Source: Cavia porcellus (Eukaryota; Chordata; Mammalia; Rodentia; Caviidae). From it: a stretch of 64,000 nt of DNA. How positions within the stretch are numbered: the first letter of the stretch is position 1; each line of letters opens with the position of its first letter. This document shows positions 57,981 through 64,000 of this stretch, piece after piece. The notes under the pieces are model-generated. The model was not told where the DNA came from. It ran no database searches and saw nothing but the letters and a program-made list of their open reading frames with translations. The DNA is taken from positions 3,296,501 to 3,360,500 of the forward strand of contig NW_026947488.1 in assembly GCF_034190915.1 (NCBI RefSeq). The letters run 5' to 3'. A program made the position numbers and the translations under genes.

Positions 57981-58384
57981 GTTAATCTATTATCTTGTTT
58001 TGAAGTACAGTATTATTTTCATTGTTCTATTTTGATTGGTTTTATTCTATTTTGTTTGGTTTGGTTTTATTATATCTGAGGGCTTGAGCAGCTACTTCAA
58101 AGGTAACAGAATGTATTATGGTAGCCATTGTTGATTTCCTAGTATCTTGTTTTGGAATCTTGTATTGCTTTCATTGTTTTGTTTTGATTGGTTTTATCCT
58201 GTTCTGTTTAGTTTGATTTTGTCATGTCTGATGGTATGGGCAGCTATTTTGAAGATAACAAGAAGCATTATGTTAGCCACTGTTGATTTCCTTTTATGTT
58301 GTTTTGAAGTCCTGCATCATTTCCATTGTTTTGTTTTAATTGACTCTTCTTAAATTTTATTTTGTTTAGCTTTATTTTCTTCAA
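57981..58384 (+). repeat. 149-152 bp tandem repeat in L1 3' UTR, 2.7 copies
   Basis: Units start at 57981, 58130 and 58282, each with GTTRATYT followed by ATCTTGTTTTG / ATGTTGTTTTG, then TTTCATTGTT, TTTTGATTGGTTTTAT and GGCTTGAGCAGCTA / GGTATGGGCAGCTA. The third is truncated at the right end. The units are T-rich with TTTTGTTTRGTTT runs. Confidence 0.92.
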
Positions 58385-58507
58385 AATAGAATTTCCTTGC
58401 GTTCAGGACTTCGCAGATAAAACCCCATGGTGTCATTTAACTTTATATTCCCTGTACCCTCTGAAGACTGGGTAGCTGGACTCAGACCTGACCCTTGATT
58501 GCATTCT

Positions 58508-58508
<1 letters not shown>

Positions 58509-58552
<44 letters not shown>

Positions 58553-58629
58553 ATGTGCGTGTATGTGTGTGTGTGTGTGCATGTGCGTGTACGTGTGTGT
58601 GTGTGTGTGTGTGTGTGTGCAAGTGTGTG
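58509..58629 (+). repeat. Compound (GT)n/(GCGT)n microsatellite
   Basis: About 120 bases of GT broken by GCATGTGCGT and ACGTGT interruptions. Long frames through it (172 codons plus) are artefacts. Confidence 0.97.
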
Positions 58630-59104
58630 ATGCTCCCTTTGGGTTCCTGTGCTCCATGTCATCTGAGGAAAACCAGCTCCAACCAAAATTTGCTCTCAGG
58701 AGAGGAGGTGTACAAAGCTGGATTTACAGTGAAGCCAGTGAACAAGCCTCAGAGCCTGTCACCTGCCTGGGTCCTTATGACAGTGGAACTCGTGGGAGCC
58801 ATAGAATGTTCCGTCTGGGCAGGGAATGCCAGGTGGCACTTGAGGGCTCAGCAGGGTAATGAAAGCTTGAAGAAAGGCCAGAGGATTTCAGAAACCAGGA
58901 AGGCCCTGGAAGGGAGCACAGATGTGGGCAGAAGAGGACTTGGGTTTGGCCCACAGGGCTGGGATGTACTTGGCTGCGGTCTGGGTGTCTTGGTATTAGT
59001 CTCCGGTCCCTAGCTGATGCCCAGGACAGCCTCATGTGATCTCTGTGCAGCTTCCCAAGAGAAACCCGGGCTTGGAAGGCAGAGCTGGGCCAGGCTCCCC
59101 CAGC

Positions 59105-59106
<2 letters not shown>

Positions 59107-59149
<43 letters not shown>
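59107..59149 (+). repeat. (GT)n microsatellite
   Basis: An uninterrupted GT run of about 43 bases. Fourth long GT tract on the same strand in about 10 kb. Confidence 0.98.
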
Positions 59150-59150
<1 letters not shown>

Positions 59151-60135
59151 TGGAGGCATGGCAAGACTGCAACCCCAGCTCCCCGAATCAATGGGCCTCA
59201 AAGCCTACATCAGCTGCACACCGACCTCGCCCCATCCCTGGGGAGCCAGCAGCCTCCAGCTCCTCCACTGCAACTGGGAGGAGGAGGACAAAGGGAGGTG
59301 GCAGGCAGAGGGCTCACCAGCACCTGGATCCTCTCAGCAGGAGCACAGCAGTACCCACAGGGCCTGTCCCCCACCTCCCAGGGCTTCCTGTCCGTCCTTC
59401 CTGAGTGCCCAGACTGTCCTTATGCTAAGTCCCTCCCCTTGCAGACTCTAAATGTGGATGTGAGAAGTGCCAGCTACATTCACCATCACCGTGCAGTTTG
59501 CAGCTGAATGCAGGGACGCGCAGCCTCAGAAGTGGTCTTCATTAACTGCAGCTTGTAGTTTGGTTATTTAGGACAAATTGGCTCGCAGTGTGTTGTCATG
59601 TTTTGGCAGGGAATTGAAACGCGGGGGAAGTTTCTGCTACACCATATGATAGTCATTAATCAGAGCTCATTTTAATGGGTCCTTCTGAGGGGTCTGAACA
59701 GAGAGAATCGGCTATAAATAAACATGGGCTCAAGGTGCAAACCATGCTGCCCTTTCCTGTGCAATGGGCTGGGCGGGCTGGGCCATGTGAAGTGGGTGGA
59801 GCCTGCTTCCCTCCATCTGTTCCGGGCATGCATAGGAGACCCCAGGAGACCTCAGGGTGCCAGACTTTGAACCCGGGTGGAGGAGACAGAGATCAACATA
59901 ATACCAAGATATGGATCCTGTTCTGAGGAGTTTGCATGCGACTCCAATCAGTTCCACACATATTTATGAGGCTGTCCTCTGTGGTGGACACAGGTAAGCA
60001 GTTTGTGAACCTGTGGTGGTGGTGGGGGGGCAGCCTGGAGCGCCCAGGAGGCTTCTCTGCAGCAGGACTAGCTCAGAACAGCAATGGTTGAAGGAGTCAG
60101 CTGGGTCCAGTTCCATCTTTCACTTGTCTACGCCC

Positions 60136-60212
60136 GCTCATTCATTCATTCATGCACTGAGTGCCCACTATGCCCGGAAAGCCCTGGGCACAGGGGCTCT
60201 GGGAAGCAGGGT
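60136..60212 (-). mobile_element. L2 3' end fragment, antisense
   Basis: 'ctcattcattcattcatgc' then 'actgagtgcccactatgccc' and 'gccctgggcacaggggctc' match the antisense L2 terminus (ttcattcattcaacaaatatttattgagcacctactatgtgcc). Confidence 0.6.
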
Positions 60213-60530
60213 TGATGGAGGGGTGGTATAGAGCGTCCGCTTCTGCAGCAAGGTCTCCTGGGCTCTGGCCTGTGGTCCTGGGAGGCTGTGCCGCCCCATC
60301 TTCCTCTACAGCTGGACCTCAGGGCTGAGCTTTGCACAGGATCCTGCTTGATCCTGGCTCTCAGGCTCCCAGCAAACCCCCTCTCTTCGAGACCTGCCCC
60401 GACTGCAGCCTGCTCTCGCCGCCCAGCTCCCCAGCTCCCCAGGGTTGTACACCCTGCCCTGTCCTCTCCTCTCCTCCATCCTTACCATGCGTCCTGTGGC
60501 TCAGCACAGGGCCAACCCTTGTCCTAATAC

Positions 60531-60632
60531 CAGGAAGGAGGGATGGAGGGATGGAGGAGGGATGGGGGGAGAAAGAGAAGGAAGGAGAGAGAAATGAGGG
60601 ATAGAGGAGGGAGGGACGGAGGGGGTGGAAAG
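60531..60632 (+). repeat. Purine-rich GGGA/GGA tract
   Basis: About 100 bases almost entirely G and A (gggatggagggatggagga units, imperfect). Confidence 0.85.
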
Positions 60633-61499
60633 CCTGGGGTGGGTGGAATTATTTTATCCCCTGGAAAATCAGGGGAAAGGCACAGTAGTCCTGCGGAGGT
60701 GCTTGGGGTGGGCAGCAAACAGGCTGGTGACCCAGTGTCACTGGGCCTCTTTCGCCTTTGGAGGAAACTAAAAAACCTTGAAATGTGAGACACCTAAGCA
60801 TCTCTTTCTCCGTCATGGCACAAAGTTCAAATCATGCTGAACACAAGTCAGTGGCTCATGCCAGGACTGTCAGGATGAAGCAAACTGTTTTTAAGGAGCA
60901 AAATGATCAAGGCCACACACTAAAGGGGCCCGGCACATGGAGACTGCTCCTACCAAGGCGTGGTGAAGCAGGACGCCCTCCGCTGCTTGCCTCGCTTCCC
61001 CACCTGAGCACAGTCCACACGGCGCAGGGCTGGTTATGCACAAAGCAAACAGAAAACTTCTAAGGGAAATTTCACATTTCCACTTCATTGTACAGGAACA
61101 GGTTCCTGCTGATGTTGCCTTTCTTCCCTGGAACACTGACGTGATGGGTAGGGCTGTGGCAGCCATATTATGAGCATGTTGTGCACACAATTGTGACAAA
61201 AGCTTCCTCCAAGCTTCCTCCAAGGACACCACAATTTCTAGTTGATACATTACAGATTGTCATCTTAGCAATAGTTGTTCAAGTTACAAAATCAAAGCAT
61301 AAAAAGTGGGCAGACACTCAAACATTGACAGTGCAAACCATTCTGTTCAATGATCCGACAGATGTTTAGTAATGTGGGCATCTAACACACTTAAACATAC
61401 AGTTATATCCTGTAGAGCACTTTCGTTCCCTTTCACTCTTACAATATCTACTATATATTTTGGATTTCATTACTCTTTCAGTTTTTATTATTTTTTACA

Positions 61500-62550
61500 C
61501 TAGAGAGACAAAGATATTTACTAATGTGAATCTTGTTTATCTCACTTATAAGGATAGTCTCAAGTTGCCTCCATTTACCTATAAATTCCTCAAGATCATT
61601 CTTTTTAGAGCTGAGTAGTATTCCATTGTATAAAAATACATCTTTTTTTCCACTCTGTGGTTGATGTCCATTTTGGTTGTTTCCAGGATTTAGCTATTAC
61701 AAATTGTGCTGCTATGAACATGGGTGCACATATATCACTGTGACATGATCTTTTCAGTTTTTCTGGGAAAATACCCTGGAGGGGAATAGCTGGATTGAAT
61801 GGAATTTACAATCCTAGTGTTTTGAGAAATCTCAAAAACTAGTGGCTGCACCAGTCTGAACTCCCACCAACAGTGGAGCAGTGTCCCTTTTTTGTCATAG
61901 CCTCCCCAACATTTGTTATCAGTTGATTTCTTGATGGCAGCCATTCTTTCCAGGGTGAGATGAAATCTCAATGCTGTTTTAATTTGCATTTCTCAAATGA
62001 CCAGTGATGGTGAACATTTCTTCATGTATTTATTTGCCATTTGTATGTCTTCATCTGAGAACTGTGTGTTCATCTAAGATGCCCATTTTTTTGGAGAGGG
62101 GTCTTTGAATTTGAGGGGCTTGATGTTTGTTTATTGTACGTTCTGGATATAAATCTTTCGTCTGGGGGTTGTTGGCTAAAATGCTTTCCCATTCTGTGAG
62201 CTTTCTTTTCACTTTGTCAGTGATTTCTTTTGAAGTACAGAAACTTTTTAGTAGTATGAGATCCCAGTTGTTGATTCTTTGAAGTGTTTTCCGTGCAGTT
62301 TGCAGTTTGTTCATGAATTATCTCTGCCTACTTCTTTGTCTCCAAGATTTCTAACTACCTTGCCCTCCAGCAGATTTAGTGTTTCTATTTTAATATTTAG
62401 ATCCTTGATCCATTATGACTTCACTTTAGTGTATGGTGATAGGCATGGGTCTAGTTTTAGTCATCTGCATATGAAAAGGTAATTTTTCTAACACCATTTA
62501 TTGAAGAGGCTATCCTTCTTCCAGTGAACATGTTTAGCTCCTTTGTCAAA
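61500..62550 (-). mobile_element. L1 ORF2 3' half, antisense (main part of inverted L1)
   Basis: On the minus strand, 62314 to 62051 encodes INNWDLILLKSFCTSKEI, matching IDKWDLIKLKSFCTAKET of ORF2. 61989 to 61735 encodes MQIKTALRFHLTLERMAAIK and GTLLHCWWEFRLVQPL, the cysteine-rich tail. The leftmost part corresponds to the ORF2 end. There are frame breaks, so it is inactive. It joins directly to a sense-strand RT piece at about 62550, so the two blocks are opposed halves of one L1. Confidence 0.88.
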
Positions 62551-62876
62551 TCAAAGCCAGAAAAATACCCAACCAAAAAGGAAAATCTCTATAGGCCAAT
62601 CTCACTAATGAACATTAATGCAAAGATTCTCAGTAAAATATCGGCTAATAGAATGCAACAAATCATCAAGAAGACTATACATCACGACCAAGTGGGATTC
62701 ATTCCAGGAATACAGGGATGGTTCAACATATGTAAATCAATAAATATATTATACCACATCAACAGAGCCAAAAATAAAAATCACATGATCATCTCGATAG
62801 ACACAGAAAAAACTTTTGATAAAGTCCAAAACCTGTTCATGATAAAAACCCTACAGAATAGATGGTATTTATCTAT
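62551..62876 (+). mobile_element. L1 ORF2 reverse-transcriptase block, sense (inverted 5' part)
   Basis: The frame 62524-62907 carries [19 protein letters not shown], then [17 protein letters not shown] and [15 protein letters not shown], the fingers and first palm part of the L1 RT, including the aspartate of the IDTEKTFD block. The YADD/FADD catalytic box lies beyond the break and is absent. Mostly intact coding suggests a moderately young insertion. It is followed at 62877 by an unrelated repeat, which truncates it. Together with the minus-strand block it fits twin-primed integration. Confidence 0.9.
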
Positions 62877-63198
62877 TGTACTCAGGAGTTGTGCAGAGAA
62901 CAATTAGAATCAGGACATGGAGTTTATAACATTGTTTTATGATGGTCATCAGGAGTTAACACAAGAAAATGCAGGAAATCTATCCACAACACCAAAGACA
63001 TAGAATATTTAGTCAAGAGCCTAAATCCCACAGCAATGTCCCACATGAGTCCAGATGAAGACCCAGAGCTCATGACAGTGACTCCCATGAGTCCAACTGG
63101 AGGTCCAGAGCCCACAAGAAGGACTCACACCAGTCTCTTTTACAGATCCATGCTGGGAAGGCCCAAAGGTCAGTGGAGGAAGCCAGAAAGTCCATAAC
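62877..63198 (+). mobile_element. Unclassified dispersed repeat, copy 2
   Basis: Aligns with the first part of 29293-30003 (see that entry). It begins TGTACTCAGGAGTTGTG immediately after the L1 and stops where the MaLR LTR begins. The sharp shared left edge in two unrelated contexts marks the true element end. Confidence 0.72.
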
Positions 63199-64000
63199 TG
63201 TCATGGTTTATGTCTGTGTCCCCCAGGCCTCATAAGTTTGCATTGTGTATTTGTGATGGTTCATTGTCTAGTGCTTTGATTGATGGTGTCAGTGCTCCAC
63301 CCACGTAGGGGTGGAGCCAGGATGTGATGTGATGGCAGGAAGAAGGTATGTTTTTCTCTTTGCTGGTTCCTGCTTGCTGTTTGCGGCTGCCATGAACTTG
63401 CGGCCCAGCCATGCCTGCCTGCCTTGGAGCCAACTGAGTGTGGACTGAAACCTCCAAAAACTGTAAGAAATAAACCTTTCCTTTCCCAACTTTGGGCTTC
63501 AGGTATTCATCTCAGCGACGAGTAAAAAAGTAAGAATTTGGTACTGAGGAGTGAGGTTGTTTGCTGTGAATATACCTGACCATGTTTTTCAAGAGGCTTT
63601 GGAAATGGCTTGTGGGCAGAGTTTGGAAAGGTTCGGACATGTCACCTGGATGCATAGAGCTGGAGCAGCTTAGGCTGTTCTGTAGAGGAGATTCTGGTCA
63701 GAGCTCAGGAGACCAGAAGGCTGATAGAAAGCCGGATGGTAAAGACCAGGCTTGGGAGGTTTCTGCTGGGAAGAAGGACTGCATTGGTCGTTGGACTCCG
63801 CATGATGTGTTATGGCTTGGCAGAAAGTTTGTCTGCATTTTGCTCATGCCCAGAGATTTTGCCTGAGATTGAGACAAAGGGCAATGGACTGACTAATCTT
63901 GAAAAAGAAATTAAAAGGCAATTGAATGTTGAGTCTGTGGCATGGTGTCATGGTTTATGTGTGTGTCCCCCAGGACTCATGAGTTTGCATTGTGCATTTG
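63199..64000 (+). mobile_element. MaLR element with short interior, sense, cut by window end
   Basis: LTR at 63199-63535, starting TGTCATGGTTTATGTCTGTG and holding an AATAAA at 63469 ('agaaataaacctttcc'). A tRNA-Leu-like primer site (TTGGTACTGAGGAGTG) follows at 63538. The interior is only about 410 bp before a second LTR start, TGTCATGGTTTATGTGTGTG, at 63946. The two other MaLR proviruses here have interiors of about 1.5-1.6 kb, so this copy lacks most of the 3' interior. LTR starts are very alike (about two mismatches in the first 55 bases by eye), suggesting a younger copy than the other two. Confidence 0.88.
63582..63866 (+). pseudogene. Residual MaLR internal frame, open
   Basis: A 94-codon open frame just downstream of the primer site. 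It holds DSGQSSGDQKADRK and SAGKKDCIGRWTP, aligning with the minus-strand relics at 25514-25744 and 38794-39045. It starts with an ATG not seen in the other copies. Its length and openness are not proof of coding. Confidence 0.55.

Larger units (their letters stand above)
56340..58384 (+). mobile_element. Internally deleted L1 (HAL1-like), sense
   Basis: Order of parts: an ORF1 N-terminal piece near 56380 (KIKKQKAVSGL in frame); a helical lysine/glutamate-rich stretch, 56480-56800; the ORF1 C-terminal RNA-binding domain, 57095-57370 (LKAVRERKQITYKGKPIRI frame); the first part of the ORF2 endonuclease (57515-57560 AINVDSLNSPIK; 57680 NQKKVGVA); then a sudden jump to the ORF2 carboxyl end (DWIRK...YTMESYSVGKK; GKWTQLEIMLLDEIA); then a 3' UTR with tandem units. 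The RT and most of the endonuclease are missing. ORF1 has several stops, so this copy is dead. The architecture resembles half-L1 (HAL1) elements, which rely on other L1s for movement. Whether it belongs to a named family needs a search. Confidence 0.82.
58630..61499. other. Unique sequence with simple repeats
   Basis: No gene recognised. Bases 59510-59720 are AT-rich with CATTAATCAG and TATAAATAAAC wording and look like a possible conserved element. GC-richer stretches at 59.2-59.5 and 60.2-60.5 kb give chance frames. A purine tract and an L2 end are listed separately. Confidence 0.45.

Noticed and set aside
58495..59013. 172-codon plus frame rich in CV/CVCV
   Set aside because: Produced by the GT microsatellite.

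Overview
This window reads as ordinary nuclear DNA of a placental mammal: CpG-poor outside one young LTR, without any recognisable protein-coding exon, RNA gene or CpG island, and filled with transposon remains. Ancient mammalian repeats (L2, MIR, MER5-type hAT elements, MLT-type LTRs, old L1 3' ends) show a eutherian. A B1-like antisense SINE fragment near 29.2 kb, MaLR LTRs whose 3' end resembles rodent MT/ORR types, and an IAP-like class II solo LTR point to a rodent, possibly squirrel-like. The rodent call is inference; I would not name a species.

Layout. 1-9.8 kb: mostly unique sequence, with an antisense L1 reverse-transcriptase piece at 6.4-7.0 kb and an ancient LTR-like repeat at 7.4-7.8 kb. 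9.8-19 kb: a compound CT/CA microsatellite, an old LTR-like element, an L1 3' end and a 155-bp inverted-repeat pair at 17.4/18.2 kb. 19-26.3 kb: a dense block of antisense L1 and MLT pieces, a sense MaLR LTR and a complete but decayed MaLR provirus (23825-26263). 26-37 kb: largely unique, with a fragmented B1 and a dispersed repeat at 29.3-30.0 kb. 37.3-39.5 kb: a second MaLR provirus with two 387-bp LTRs. 41.6-45.3 kb: MLT LTR, L2, L1 ends and three MaLR LTR pieces. 45-53.5 kb: unique sequence with an AT-rich possible regulatory element near 47.1-47.6 kb, two long GT tracts, MER5 pieces and an L1 ORF2 piece. 54.7-55.0 kb: a young-looking solo LTR with a perfect 6-bp target-site duplication. 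56.0-58.4 kb: an internally deleted L1 (ORF1, the start of the endonuclease, then the ORF2 tail) flanked by tandem repeats. 58.5-61.5 kb: GT tracts and unique sequence. 61.5-64 kb: an L1 with an internal inversion, followed directly by a dispersed repeat and then a short MaLR element running off the window.

No set of host genes acts together here. Most open reading frames are chance frames or fall inside repeats. Of 12 LTR-class elements whose strand I could assign, 9 lie on the minus strand. That would suit an intron or transcribed region read on the plus strand, but it is only a hint. All repeat names come from recognising consensus-like sequence by eye; no database search was run.
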